Shown: positions 30,498-42,755 of the stretch, in pieces
Numbering within the stretch: the stretch's first letter is position 1
Layout: the number at the start of each line of letters is the position of its first letter
Assembly (NCBI RefSeq): GCF_010500245.1
Contig: NZ_JAAGOX010000022.1
Location: 124,001-188,000, forward strand
Origin: Ruegeria sp. PrR005
GTDB taxonomy: Bacteria; Pseudomonadota; Alphaproteobacteria; Rhodobacterales; Rhodobacteraceae
Direction of reading: 5' to 3'
Length of the DNA: 64,000 nucleotides
The notes under the pieces: model-generated
Told to the model about the DNA's origin: nothing
Databases searched by the model: none
Seen by the model: the letters and a program-made list of their open reading frames with translations, nothing else
Translations under genes and position numbers: made by a program

Positions 30498-31103
30498 TCA
30501 GGCCATTAGCACCGCTTCGGGGTCATCGAGCATGGTGTAGGAGTGCAGATTGACATCGCCGCTCCAACGCCAGAACGTCAACAGCCCCTCTGGCCCTGCC
30601 CGGAATGCATGCGGCATAAGCGAGGGGTGATGTATCTGCGCGCCGGTCTCACGCAATTGCGTGTTCTCGCCTGCGGTCCAAATCGCTGAACCGGCAAGGA
30701 TGGTATAGGTTTCGTCGGCGTCATGATTGTGCAGCCCGTAATACGTATTGGGGCGCTGATAATAGAGGCCCATGCGCAGATCGGCGCAGGGCACGGGGCC
30801 TTCTGGCCCCATGAGGGTTGCAACGATATACATGGAGCCGCGGTCACCAACCTGCGCAGCAACAGGGTTTACACCCCAGGGGATCAGGTCGAATGCCGCC
30901 AGCAATCCCGACGCGGCTGGATGAGACGATTGGGCAAGGAGGCTCCGCATCGCAAGGTGGTCCGCTGACTGTGGTTGCGGAATGCACAGTTGCTGCGGCC
31001 CCATTTCTTGCAGCACCAGAGCTGTACGGGCCGCCTCGACCCGCGTCTCGGCCAGAAGCGGCAGGCAAAGCGCGTCAATCAACGTCTGAACGGCCTCGGT
31101 CAT
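30498..31103 (-). CDS. Cupin protein of the DMSP lyase (DddQ/DddL-like) superfamily
   Basis: A 201-residue protein with a helical N-terminal half and one C-terminal cupin barrel. The first cupin motif is YYGLHNHDADETY (His125, His127, Glu131, Tyr133) and the second is HHPSLMPHAFRAG (His165). The preceding YYQRPNTYYG and following TFWRWSGDVNLHSYTM complete the pattern seen in marine dimethylsulfoniopropionate lyases, which eliminate DMSP to dimethyl sulfide and acrylate. No acrylate or propionate genes are adjacent, so activity should be treated as predicted. Single-gene unit upstream of the phosphatase on the same strand. Confidence 0.65.
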   Translation of the reverse strand: MTEAVQTLIDALCLPLLAETRVEAARTALVLQEMGPQQLCIPQPQSADHLAMRSLLAQSSHPAASGLLAAFDLIPWGVNPVAAQVGDRGSMYIVATLMGPEGPVPCADLRMGLYYQRPNTYYGLHNHDADETYTILAGSAIWTAGENTQLRETGAQIHHPSLMPHAFRAGPEGLLTFWRWSGDVNLHSYTMLDDPEAVLMA

Positions 31104-31203
31104 GGCATTCTCCGGACATGTTGTATTGGCTCCTTACGACCAAACGGCTTGTCCGTGCCGATCCGGAAACGACGAAACGGCGTCGCAAATCTCCGCTGCT
31201 GAC

Positions 31204-31236
31204 AAAAAAGGGCGCCACACAAGTCGTGTAGCGCCC
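31204..31236 (-). terminator. Rho-independent terminator of serA
   Basis: On the reverse strand GGGCGCTACAC pairs with GTGTGGCGCCC (one U-G pair, 5-base loop), followed by six T. It starts about 24 bp after the serA stop. Confidence 0.85.
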
Positions 31237-31259
31237 GTCTTTCTGCTGGAATAGCAGGC

Positions 31260-32855
31260 TTAGACCACGTCGAACTCCAGCGGTTTGATCTGATTGAACA
31301 GACCGGTTTCCGCCAGTTTGGCGCGCGCTTCGGCCGGCACTGGCTCGTCAACGTACAAGAGTGCAATGGCTTCGCCGCCCGGACCAGCGCGGCCCAAGGT
31401 AAAGTTGGCGATGTTCACGCCATGATCGCCCATGGTGCGACCCAGCGTTCCGATGATGCCCGGCACGTCCTCGTTGGTGGTATAGAGCATATGGGCCCCG
31501 ATCTCTGCATCGACATTGATGCCCTTGATCTGAATGAAGCGCGGTTTGCCGTCGCTGAACACCGTGCCAGCAACCGAGCGCTCGCGCTTGTCGGTGACGA
31601 CGGTCACTTTCACATAGCCGTCAAAGGCGCCCGACTTGTCCTGATTGGTGGTCGAGATCTGGATGCCCCGTTCTTTGGCAATAACAGGGGCGGACACCAT
31701 GTTCACATCCGGGTTGGACTTTTTCATGATCCCGGCCACGGTCGCACAGTTCAGCGCGGCCAAGTTCATTTCTGCCGCCACACCGTCATAGAGGATATTG
31801 ATGGCCTTGATCGGCTCGTCGGTCATCTGACCGACGAAGCTGCCCAGGTGACCGGCAAGCGCAATCCAGGGACCCATGACTTTCGCCTCTTCGGCGGTAA
31901 CCGACGGCATGTTGAGCGCGTTTTCGACCGCACCGGTCAGCAGATAGTTCGACATCTGCTCGGCCACTTGCAGGGCGACGTTCTCCTGAGCCTCGGTGGT
32001 GGCGGCGCCCAGATGCGGGGTGCAGACCACGTTGGGCAGGCCAAACAGCGGGTTCTCCTTGGCCGGTTCGACGCTGAACACGTCAAAGGCCGCGCCTGCC
32101 ACATGGCCCGATTTCAGCAGGTCGGCCAGCGCTTCTTCGTCTACCAGGCCGCCACGGGCGCAGTTGATGACGCGGACGCCCTTCTTGGTCTTGGCCAGGT
32201 TCTCGCGGCTGAGGATGTTGCGGGTTTGATCGGTAAGCGGCACGTGCAGGGTGATGAAATCGGCGCGTTTCAGCAGGTCGTCCAGCTCAACCTTTTCAAC
32301 GCCCATCTTGTTGGCCTTTTCCTCGCCCAGATAGGGATCGTAGGCGATGACCTTCATTTTGAGGCCACGGGCGCGGTCGCAAACGATGCCACCGATATTG
32401 CCCGCGCCGATCACGCCCAGGGTCTTGTTCGTCAGTTCGACGCCCATGAACTTGGACTTTTCCCACTTGCCCGCATGGGTCGAGGCGCTTGCCTCGGGGA
32501 TCTGGCGGGCAACGGCGAACATCATGGCGATGGCGTGTTCGGCGGTGGTGATCATGTTGCCAAAGGGCGTGTTCATGACGATCACGCCCTTTTTCGAGGC
32601 GGCGTCTTTGTCGACATTGTCGACCCCGATCCCGGCGCGGCCGATGACCTTGAGGTTGGTTGCGGACTCGAGGATCTTTTCCGTCACCTTGGTCGCCGAA
32701 CGGATGGCAAGGCCGTCATACTGGCCGATGACCTCGGCGAGTTTGTCCTTGTCCTTGCCCAGGTCGGGCTGGAAATCAACGTCGATCCCGCGGTCCTTGA
32801 AGATCTGGACGGCGGCGTCCGACAGCTTGTCGGAGATGAGTACTTTGGGGGCCAT
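31260..32855 (-). CDS. serA: D-3-phosphoglycerate dehydrogenase
   Basis: A 531-residue long-form PHGDH, the first step of serine synthesis. It has an N-terminal substrate domain, a Rossmann domain (GVIGAGNIGGIV) with INCARGGLVDE and the catalytic His in TPHLGAATTEAQ, an intervening domain, and a C-terminal ACT domain (about 455-531, GIIGTLGRTMGDHGVNIANFTLGR) for likely serine feedback. It lies 97 bp downstream of serC, with two palindromic repeats in the gap. Start ATG 32855 after AAAGGA. Confidence 0.96.
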   Translation of the reverse strand: MAPKVLISDKLSDAAVQIFKDRGIDVDFQPDLGKDKDKLAEVIGQYDGLAIRSATKVTEKILESATNLKVIGRAGIGVDNVDKDAASKKGVIVMNTPFGNMITTAEHAIAMMFAVARQIPEASASTHAGKWEKSKFMGVELTNKTLGVIGAGNIGGIVCDRARGLKMKVIAYDPYLGEEKANKMGVEKVELDDLLKRADFITLHVPLTDQTRNILSRENLAKTKKGVRVINCARGGLVDEEALADLLKSGHVAGAAFDVFSVEPAKENPLFGLPNVVCTPHLGAATTEAQENVALQVAEQMSNYLLTGAVENALNMPSVTAEEAKVMGPWIALAGHLGSFVGQMTDEPIKAINILYDGVAAEMNLAALNCATVAGIMKKSNPDVNMVSAPVIAKERGIQISTTNQDKSGAFDGYVKVTVVTDKRERSVAGTVFSDGKPRFIQIKGINVDAEIGAHMLYTTNEDVPGIIGTLGRTMGDHGVNIANFTLGRAGPGGEAIALLYVDEPVPAEARAKLAETGLFNQIKPLEFDVV

Positions 32856-32884
32856 ATGGGCGGTCCTTTGAATTGGGAGCTTGG

Positions 32885-32946
32885 AGGGTGGGCAGACTGC
32901 CCACCCTACTCAATCGAGCATCTGTAGGGTGGGCAAATTGCCCACC
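32885..32946. repeat. Two REP-like palindromes in the serC-serA gap
   Basis: The first is a perfect palindrome with 11-base arms AGGGTGGGCAG/CTGCCCACCCT (32885-32907). The second has 9-base arms GGTGGGCAA/TTGCCCACC (32928-32946). They share the core GGGTGGGCA...TGCCCACC and sit in the same orientation 20 bases apart. They look like dispersed repetitive palindromes rather than a T-tailed terminator and could attenuate or protect the serC-serA message. Confidence 0.7.
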
Positions 32947-32951
32947 GTTCC

Positions 32952-34106
<1,155 letters not shown>

Positions 34107-34190
34107 GAATGCTATCCTTCCAGATAAGCGCCCCTCGTTGGGGAGGGGTGTCCCGCCGCAACAGCTAGTCCGCCGCAGTGCGGCACGCAA
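34107..34190 (-). ncRNA. Candidate serC leader RNA (5' regulatory element)
   Basis: Directly upstream of serC on the reverse strand are two hairpins: GCCGC/GCGGC (34172-34184) and CCCCTC/GAGGGG (34131-34148, 6-base loop). They are followed by GCGCTTAT and the GAAGGA ribosome-binding site. Position and the conserved-looking ACACCCCTC...GAGGGGCGCTT segment match my recollection of the alphaproteobacterial serC RNA motif. Its ligand, if any, is not known to me. Remaining bases to 34453 hold only the AT-rich serB/serC promoter region. Confidence 0.55.
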
Positions 34191-34453
34191 GTGAAATGAA
34201 GGTCGAAAATCGCCGCTTTGGCTTTTGATTGCGACTTTTGTGACTACGATCGGAAACTTGCGTCTCGCAGTAAGGAATTCACCGAACGTAGCGCTAGGCT
34301 CCGGTGGCTTGAAAATAACTTATTTATTACAGATAGTTAGGTATCTATGTGTAACATCGGGGTTTCAAGTGTAGAAGTGCGGGCGGTTCCGGCCGGGACT
34401 GGCACAGCGCCCCGGCCTGCGCTATGGGCATCCCGACCCCAAGGAGATGCCTG

Positions 34454-35332
34454 ATGTATGTCGCCACGCTTTTGACAAACCCCTCCCATGCCCGTCTTGA
34501 CCCGGCGTTGGTCGATTCGCTGCGCAATGCCTGGGGCGGCGGCGATGCGGTCTGGCTCAGCCCCGATGAAGCGGCGGAATTCACCCTTGCGACCCTGCCC
34601 GGCAATCGTTGGCAGGTTTGGGATGACCTACAGGCGTTGGGTGTCGATCTGGTGGTGCAGCCTGCTGAGGGCCGGAAGAAGCGGATGCTGCTGGCGGATA
34701 TGGACAGCACCATGATCCAGCAGGAGTGTATCGACGAACTGGCAGACGAGGCAGGCGTCGGCGACCGGGTCAAGGATATCACTGCCCGCGCCATGAATGG
34801 TGAGCTGGATTTCGAGGGCGCGCTGCTGGAGCGTGTGGGGCTGTTGAGCGGGCTGGACGAGGCGGTGATCGGCCATGTTCTCAATACCCGTATCACCCTG
34901 ATGCCGGGCGGGCGTGCGCTGGTGGCGACGATGCGCGCGAATGGTGGGTATGCGGCGCTTGTCTCGGGCGGGTTCACCGCCTTTACCGCGCAGGTGGCGG
35001 CGCAGCTGGGCTTTGACGAGAACCGCGCCAATACACTGCTGGCGGCTGATGGCAAGCTGACCGGCGATGTGGGTCGCCCGATCCTTGGCCGTCAGGCCAA
35101 GGTCGACGCGCTGGAACAGATCACCGCCCGGCTGGGCCTGTCTGAACAGGATGTGATCGCGGTCGGCGACGGCGCCAATGATCTGGGCATGCTGGGTCGC
35201 GCCGGAACCGGCGTTGCCCTGCATGCCAAACCTTCGGTCGCGGCACAATGCGAGGTACGCATCAACCACGGTGACCTGACCGCGCTGCTGTTTGTTCAGG
35301 GTTATGCAAAGGCGGATTTCGTCACGATTTGA
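34454..35332 (+). CDS. serB: Phosphoserine phosphatase
   Basis: A 292-residue HAD-family phosphatase completing serine synthesis. The nucleophile motif is ADMDSTMIQQE (the DxDST form of SerB), motif II is LVSGGFTAFT and motif IV is VGDGANDLGML. About 85 N-terminal residues form an ACT-like regulatory domain. The start ATG 34454 follows AAGGAG. It diverges from serC across a 347-bp interval that includes the serC leader. Confidence 0.95.
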   Translation: MYVATLLTNPSHARLDPALVDSLRNAWGGGDAVWLSPDEAAEFTLATLPGNRWQVWDDLQALGVDLVVQPAEGRKKRMLLADMDSTMIQQECIDELADEAGVGDRVKDITARAMNGELDFEGALLERVGLLSGLDEAVIGHVLNTRITLMPGGRALVATMRANGGYAALVSGGFTAFTAQVAAQLGFDENRANTLLAADGKLTGDVGRPILGRQAKVDALEQITARLGLSEQDVIAVGDGANDLGMLGRAGTGVALHAKPSVAAQCEVRINHGDLTALLFVQGYAKADFVTI

Positions 35333-35347
35333 TCTGCCGCTTGCATT

Positions 35348-35365
35348 TTTAACGTAAATGTTAAA
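35348..35365. promoter_or_regulatory. Inverted repeat at the arsR-type gene start (likely autoregulatory operator)
   Basis: TTTAAC (35348-35353) and GTTAAA (35360-35365) form a perfect inverted repeat with a 6-bp spacer in an AT-rich pocket overlapping the ATG of the ArsR-family gene. This is where an ArsR-type repressor would block its own transcription. Confidence 0.45.
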
Positions 35366-35705
35366 CAATGCGGTCATGACCCAGCTTCTGGCCGCCTTCT
35401 CGGCTTTGTCCGACCCGACCCGTTTCGCCATCGTCGAGCAACTGATGGCCGAGGGCGAATTGCCCGCCGGTGACCTGGTCGAGGGCAAGGGCATGTCGGG
35501 GGCCGCCGTGTCGCGGCATCTGAAGTTGCTGCGCCAGGCCGGGCTGGTCCACCAGCGCATCAATGGCACCCAGCGGCTCTATTCCGTGGCGCCCGAGGGG
35601 CTGCGCGCGATTGCCGACTGGACAATCTCGAAACGCACCTTCTGGGAGGGCAGCCTGGACCGGCTGGCCGCCGCAATCGAAAGTGACAAGACATGGCCGA
35701 CCTGA
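35358..35705 (+). CDS. ArsR-family winged-helix transcriptional regulator
   Basis: A 115-residue ArsR/SmtB-like regulator: AFSALSDPTRFAIVEQL, then the recognition helix MSGAAVSRHLKLLRQAGLV and the wing QRLYSVAPEG. No metal-binding Cys cluster is present, which is usual for the ArsR proteins paired with AHSA1 genes. It overlaps the downstream AHSA1 gene by 13 bp. Start ATG 35358 (MLNN...) is likely; ATG 35376 is an alternative that would leave the inverted repeat fully upstream. Confidence 0.88.
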   Translation: MLNNAVMTQLLAAFSALSDPTRFAIVEQLMAEGELPAGDLVEGKGMSGAAVSRHLKLLRQAGLVHQRINGTQRLYSVAPEGLRAIADWTISKRTFWEGSLDRLAAAIESDKTWPT

Positions 35706-36127
35706 GACTGGAACGCGAATTCGCCGTCACCCCCGAGGCCCTGTTCGCCTGGGTCAGCGATGGTGCGAAACTGCTGCAATGGTGGGGGCCCGAGGGGCTG
35801 CATGTACCCGCCGACCAACACGACCTCGATTTCACCCGTTTGGGGCCGTGGTTCTCGGTCATGGTGAATGGCGCAGGCGACCGCTACAAGGTCTCGGGCC
35901 AGGTCACCCATGTGAAACCGCCACATTCGGTTGGCTTCACCTGGGGTTGGCATGACGATGACGACCGGCGCGGGGCGGAAAGCCATGTGATGTTCATCGT
36001 CGAAGCCTGCGCCAAGGGTGCGCGGCTGATCCTGGATCACCGCGAATTGGGCGATGACGAGATGAGCCTGCGCCATGAAGAGGGCTGGACCTCGTCGCTG
36101 TGCAAGCTTGCGGCGGAACTCGCCTGA
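35693..36127 (+). CDS. SRPBCC/AHSA1-domain protein
   Basis: A 144-residue START-like fold protein (LEREFAVTPEALFAWVSDGAKLLQWWGPEG at the N-terminus and the long C-terminal helix EGWTSSLCKLAAEL). Such proteins bind hydrophobic ligands or chaperone partners. The ArsR-AHSA1 pairing is widespread; here the two genes overlap by 13 bp, so the AHSA1 protein may work with, or respond to, the same signal as the repressor. No specific ligand is evident. Confidence 0.85.
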   Translation: MADLRLEREFAVTPEALFAWVSDGAKLLQWWGPEGLHVPADQHDLDFTRLGPWFSVMVNGAGDRYKVSGQVTHVKPPHSVGFTWGWHDDDDRRGAESHVMFIVEACAKGARLILDHRELGDDEMSLRHEEGWTSSLCKLAAELA

Positions 36128-36163
36128 CCCCGATGTTTCATGACCAAAGGAAAGGAACGCGAC

Positions 36164-36478
36164 ATGCCTGATTTCATCTTTGCCTATCACGGCGGCAAGA
36201 CGCCGGAAACGCCCGAGGAAGGGGCCGAGGTCATGGCCGCATGGCAGGCCTGGTTCGGCGCCATGGGCGATGCGGTCGTGATCCCCGGCAACCCGGTTGG
36301 CCAGTCCAAGACGGTCAGCGCCGCAGGCGTGGCCGACGATGGCGGTGCAAACCCGCTCTCGGGCTACACCGTGGTGCGCGCCGCCGATATCGGTGCAGCC
36401 ACCGACATGGCCAAGGGTTGCCCGATGGTGGTGTCGGGCAACGGCACCGTCGAGGTGGCCGAGATCATCGAGATGTGA
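36164..36478 (+). CDS. YCII-related (DGPF-like) protein
   Basis: A 104-residue protein with a ferredoxin-like YCII/DGPF fold (DFIFAYHGGKTPETPEEGAEVMAAWQAWFG; AADIGAATDMAKGCPMV; GTVEVAEIIEM). YCII-domain genes commonly follow ArsR-AHSA1 pairs, and this one is 36 bp downstream, so it is the third member of the cassette. Start ATG 36164 after AAAGGAA. Biochemical role unknown. Confidence 0.83.
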   Translation: MPDFIFAYHGGKTPETPEEGAEVMAAWQAWFGAMGDAVVIPGNPVGQSKTVSAAGVADDGGANPLSGYTVVRAADIGAATDMAKGCPMVVSGNGTVEVAEIIEM

Positions 36479-36484
36479 TCGGCG

Positions 36485-37483
36485 TCAGAACCGCAGCTCG
36501 GCTGTGGCGCGGATGCTGCCGCAGTCGATGCCGCGCCGGTTCAGAATGGGTGCGTCCAGACGCTTGCGCGTGGCTGGATTACCCGGATCAAGGACGCCAA
36601 GACTGACCAAAATCGCAGCAATCGCGCATTCGCTGGCCCGCGTGCTGCCGTCGGCGATCTTTACGGCAATCCCCAGTTGCGTCTCTGGCAGGATTGCAAC
36701 GAACACCGCTTCGGCCCCTGTCTTGATCGCCGCCCGCCCGTTCATGGCGCGCATCAGCTCGGTGCAGGCCCGGCCTTCACCCGCGACCAGTTCGGGGTGT
36801 TTCATCATCGCAGCGGTAAGGTCGGCGGCCGCCTGGCTCTGCCTGTCCGAGCGGGTCGAGGCGGAAGCAAACCATGCCATGGCGCGCGCCAGTCCTTTGA
36901 GCGAGGTTGCAAAGTTTGGCGCGGAACACCCGTCGATGCCGTATCCGGGGCTGTCTTCGCCGGTCACGTCCTCGAACGCGGCCAGGCAGGATTGCTGAAC
37001 CGGGTGATCGATGTCGATGTATTCCGGCCCGGCCCCCAGATGCTGGTTGAGCGTCAGAAAGCCCGAGTGCTTGCCCGAACAGTTGTTGTGCATCTGACAG
37101 GGTTTTTCGTGGGCGCGGATCAACCGTTCATGCTCGGGCCGGTCATCGGGGTCTTGCGGCCCACATCGCAGATCGGCATCACCCAGGCCCAGTTGGCCCA
37201 GCCAACGGTCAACCCGTTCGGTGTGGATCGCGGCGCCGTTATGAGAGGCACAGGCTAGGGCGAGCTGTTCACTGCCCAGCCCGTATTTGGCGGCCGCACC
37301 CGAGGACAAGAGCGGCAGGGCCTGAATCATCTTGCTGGACGAGCGCGGGTACATCACCAGATCAGGATCGCCCCAACTGCGCACCACCTTTCCGGCGCTG
37401 TCGCAAATCACCGCGTGGCCCAGGTGCAGGCTTTCCAGAATGGACCCCCGCCAAACTTCGACCATTGGAACTGGTTGAATCAT
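36485..37483 (-). CDS. L-asparaginase, Rhizobium (AnsA/ReAV) type
   Basis: A 332-residue asparaginase of the Rhizobium etli family, unrelated in fold to E. coli AnsB. With the start at ATG 37483 (after GGAGA) the numbering places Ser48 and Lys51 in PRSSSKM and Cys135 and Lys138 in NNCSGKHSGF, the same positions I recall for the R. etli enzyme's two Ser-Lys tandems and zinc Cys. Further Cys186 and Cys240 are candidate zinc-site residues. It hydrolyses asparagine to aspartate and ammonia, presumably in the cytoplasm. Confidence 0.9.
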   Translation of the reverse strand: MIQPVPMVEVWRGSILESLHLGHAVICDSAGKVVRSWGDPDLVMYPRSSSKMIQALPLLSSGAAAKYGLGSEQLALACASHNGAAIHTERVDRWLGQLGLGDADLRCGPQDPDDRPEHERLIRAHEKPCQMHNNCSGKHSGFLTLNQHLGAGPEYIDIDHPVQQSCLAAFEDVTGEDSPGYGIDGCSAPNFATSLKGLARAMAWFASASTRSDRQSQAAADLTAAMMKHPELVAGEGRACTELMRAMNGRAAIKTGAEAVFVAILPETQLGIAVKIADGSTRASECAIAAILVSLGVLDPGNPATRKRLDAPILNRRGIDCGSIRATAELRF

Positions 37484-37660
37484 GATGTTCTCCGCCAAAT
37501 TGTGCGCGAAATCTCGCCAATCGCCCTTTCGTCCGTGGCGAATTCTGCGTTAATGTGTCTATGTCGGCAATCAAGGGAATGCGCAAGGCAGACGGATCGG
37601 CAAAGCTCCGCAAAGCGTTCTTTTGGAATTGAGGTAAAGGTCAGCTGGAGGGCTGAACAG

Positions 37661-38197
37661 ATGGGATCGAAACTTGTCCGCGGAATTGCGGGCCTGTGTC
37701 TGGCCGGGACGGCTGCAACCACCGCAATCGCACAGCAAGGCGAAAGCTCTAACAGAGTTGCGTCCAAGACGGACTGGAGCGTCTTTGTCGAAGACAACCC
37801 GACCGAATGCTGGAGCGTTTCGGCGCCCAAGGAAACCGTCAATACCCGTGGTGGAAGCGTCGTATCCGTGCGGCGCAGCGACATCCTTCTGATGGTCTTT
37901 TATCGACCCAAGGCCGGAGTGAACGGGCAGGTCACGTTTACTGGCGGTTATCCATTTGCACCCGGCTCGACCGTCAACCTGAACGTCAGTGGCACGGAAT
38001 TCGAACTGATCACCGAAGGCGAATGGGCTTGGCCGGCAACAGCTGCTGACGACGCCAAGATCGTTGCAGTGATGAAGCGTGGGTCCGAGGCGACCTTGAC
38101 AGCGCGTTCGGCACGCGGAACCCAGACCAAGGACACTTTCTCTTTGTTGGGGTTCACGGCTGCGGTTGAGGATGCGGAAAAACGCTGCGGCGGCTGA
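37661..38197 (+). CDS. Invasion-associated locus B (IalB) family periplasmic protein
   Basis: A 178-residue protein with a signal peptide (GIAGLCLAGTAATTAIAQQ) and an IalB-like beta domain: DWSVFVEDNPTECWSVSAPKE at the N-terminus, FYRPKAGVNGQVTFTGGYPF in the middle and a C-terminal Cys that may pair with the Cys of ECWSV. The family is common in Alphaproteobacteria; the name comes from Bartonella and does not imply virulence here. Start ATG 37661 behind GGAGG. Confidence 0.82.
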   Translation: MGSKLVRGIAGLCLAGTAATTAIAQQGESSNRVASKTDWSVFVEDNPTECWSVSAPKETVNTRGGSVVSVRRSDILLMVFYRPKAGVNGQVTFTGGYPFAPGSTVNLNVSGTEFELITEGEWAWPATAADDAKIVAVMKRGSEATLTARSARGTQTKDTFSLLGFTAAVEDAEKRCGG

Positions 38198-38285
38198 CGA
38201 TACTTGGTTGGCTGCATTCCTCTCGTTTGCCTTGAACACTTTTAGATGGGGGGAGTAGGGTTCCGTTGACCCGTGAACCCAAGGA

Positions 38286-38933
38286 GTGGAACGCCTCTTG
38301 CAGCCCTATTTGTTCGGCCCCGACCTGCTGTCTCGGCTTCAGGCCAATCTTGGATGTTTCGCTGACCAGATGATCCAGCGATCTGGATTGCGCGATGCCG
38401 CCGTTGCAATCGTGGTAACCGAGCACAAAGACACAGGCGAAGCCTGTGTTCTCATGACATTGCGGCCCCCACGATTGAATCGCCATGGCGGCCAGTATGC
38501 CTTGCCCGGTGGCCGTCTGGATGACGGCGAATCCGAAACAGAGGCCGCGTTGAGAGAGTTGCGTGAGGAACTGGGGCTCGACCTGGGGCAGGATGACGTC
38601 CTGGGTCGACTGGACCAGTTTCCGACCCGATCCGGGTTTCGGATGTCACCGGTCGTGATGTGGGCCTCTGGCGATGTGGAGTTGCGCCCAGACCCTTCGG
38701 AGGTGGCACAGGTGTTCCACCTACCTCTGCGTGAACTCGACAGCCCGGACATCCCAAGGCTTCAGAAAAGCGAAAACAGTGAACACCCTGTACTATCAGC
38801 CTTTTTTCCGACTTTGGGCCACTACATGTATGCCCCCACAGCCGCTATTCTCTACCAGTTTCGCGAGATAGCGCTGCGGGGGAAGACAACCCGGGTTTCG
38901 CATTTCGACCAACCGGCCTTTGCCTGGAAATAG
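38286..38933 (+). CDS. Nudix hydrolase, CoA pyrophosphatase-like
   Basis: A protein of up to 215 residues with the Nudix box GGRLDDGESETEAALRELREELGLD and an upstream RHGGQYALPGGR typical of CoA diphosphatases (NudL type), which cleave CoA and its esters. The start is uncertain. The GTG at 38286 overlaps its own AAGGAG (38281-38286), so a downstream TTG (38298) may be used; the core domain is unaffected. It ends 30 bp from the convergent gyrB stop. Confidence 0.85.
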   Translation: MERLLQPYLFGPDLLSRLQANLGCFADQMIQRSGLRDAAVAIVVTEHKDTGEACVLMTLRPPRLNRHGGQYALPGGRLDDGESETEAALRELREELGLDLGQDDVLGRLDQFPTRSGFRMSPVVMWASGDVELRPDPSEVAQVFHLPLRELDSPDIPRLQKSENSEHPVLSAFFPTLGHYMYAPTAAILYQFREIALRGKTTRVSHFDQPAFAWK

Positions 38934-38963
38934 GTGCAAGCCAGAAGTGCGAAACCCATATTG

Positions 38964-42060
<3,097 letters not shown>

Positions 42061-42082
42061 TTACGTGTTTCCTCTGCAAAAA

Positions 42083-42147
42083 TGACCATGGTCAATTTAC
42101 ATATACAGAAATTGACCATGGTCAATATGTATTTTTGACCTTGGTCA
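42083..42147. promoter_or_regulatory. Three copies of a TGACCwTGGTCA palindromic operator
   Basis: TGACCATGGTCA occurs at 42083-42094 and 42113-42124, and TGACCTTGGTCA at 42136-42147. The second and third copies extend to TTGACC...GGTCAA. Centres are 30 and 23 bp apart in the interval between the divergent oxidoreductase and tetR genes. They are almost certainly the binding sites of the adjacent TetR protein, placed to control both genes. Confidence 0.8.
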
Positions 42148-42167
42148 ATTTATTTGAAAGGACAGCC

Positions 42168-42755
42168 ATGACCCGCCCACCGCAGAAACGCCGCGTGGAA
42201 ACCCGCGCCCGCCTTTTGGCCGAGGCATCTCGGCTGATCGAGGCCCAGGGATATGCCGGGCTGCGGGTCGAAGATGTGGTCGAGGCGGCAGGCGTCGCCA
42301 AGGGCACGCTGTTTGCCCATTTCCGCGACAAGGACGGATTGCTGGCCGTCCTGATCGGCGTCGAGGTGATGCATCTGATCGACGGGATGGAGACCGCCAC
42401 TCCACCCCAAGATCTGCCGCAACTGATGGAACGTCTGGAGCCCCTGCTGGACTTTGTGGCCAGCGACCGGGTGATCTTTGACCTGCTGTTGCGTTATTCC
42501 GGCTCGACCGGGGCCGAGCGGGACGAGGTCGTGGCCGAGGGGTTCTATCGCCAGATCGACCTCTGGGCGGGTTGGATCGCGGGTATGCAGGCGGCAGGCA
42601 CCGTGCGGGGGGATCATCCGCCTGCCCTGCTGGCCGAGGGCATTCAGGCATTCCTCAACCAGGTCATCGCGATCCGTTTTTGTCAGGGCGAACAGGCCAC
42701 CGGCACACCCGCCGAGGCCCTATACCCCTTTCTGGCGGCCTGGCTGGTCACGTAA
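42168..42755 (+). CDS. TetR-family transcriptional regulator
   Basis: A 195-residue repressor with an N-terminal TetR HTH (RARLLAEASRLIEAQGYAGLRVEDVVEAAGVAKGTLFAHFRDKDGLL, residues about 13-57) and an all-helical ligand domain. It is divergent from the flavodoxin-fold oxidoreductase, with three palindromic operators between them, so negative control of that gene and of itself is likely. Start ATG 42168 after AAAGGA. Its 3' end overlaps the convergent LysE gene by 8 bp. Confidence 0.9.
   Translation: MTRPPQKRRVETRARLLAEASRLIEAQGYAGLRVEDVVEAAGVAKGTLFAHFRDKDGLLAVLIGVEVMHLIDGMETATPPQDLPQLMERLEPLLDFVASDRVIFDLLLRYSGSTGAERDEVVAEGFYRQIDLWAGWIAGMQAAGTVRGDHPPALLAEGIQAFLNQVIAIRFCQGEQATGTPAEALYPFLAAWLVT

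Noticed and set aside
38255-38285. GGGTTC/GAACCC hairpin before the Nudix gene as a riboswitch
   Set aside because: Only a 6-bp stem with a large loop, no conserved structure; more likely chance or a weak terminator after the IalB-family gene.
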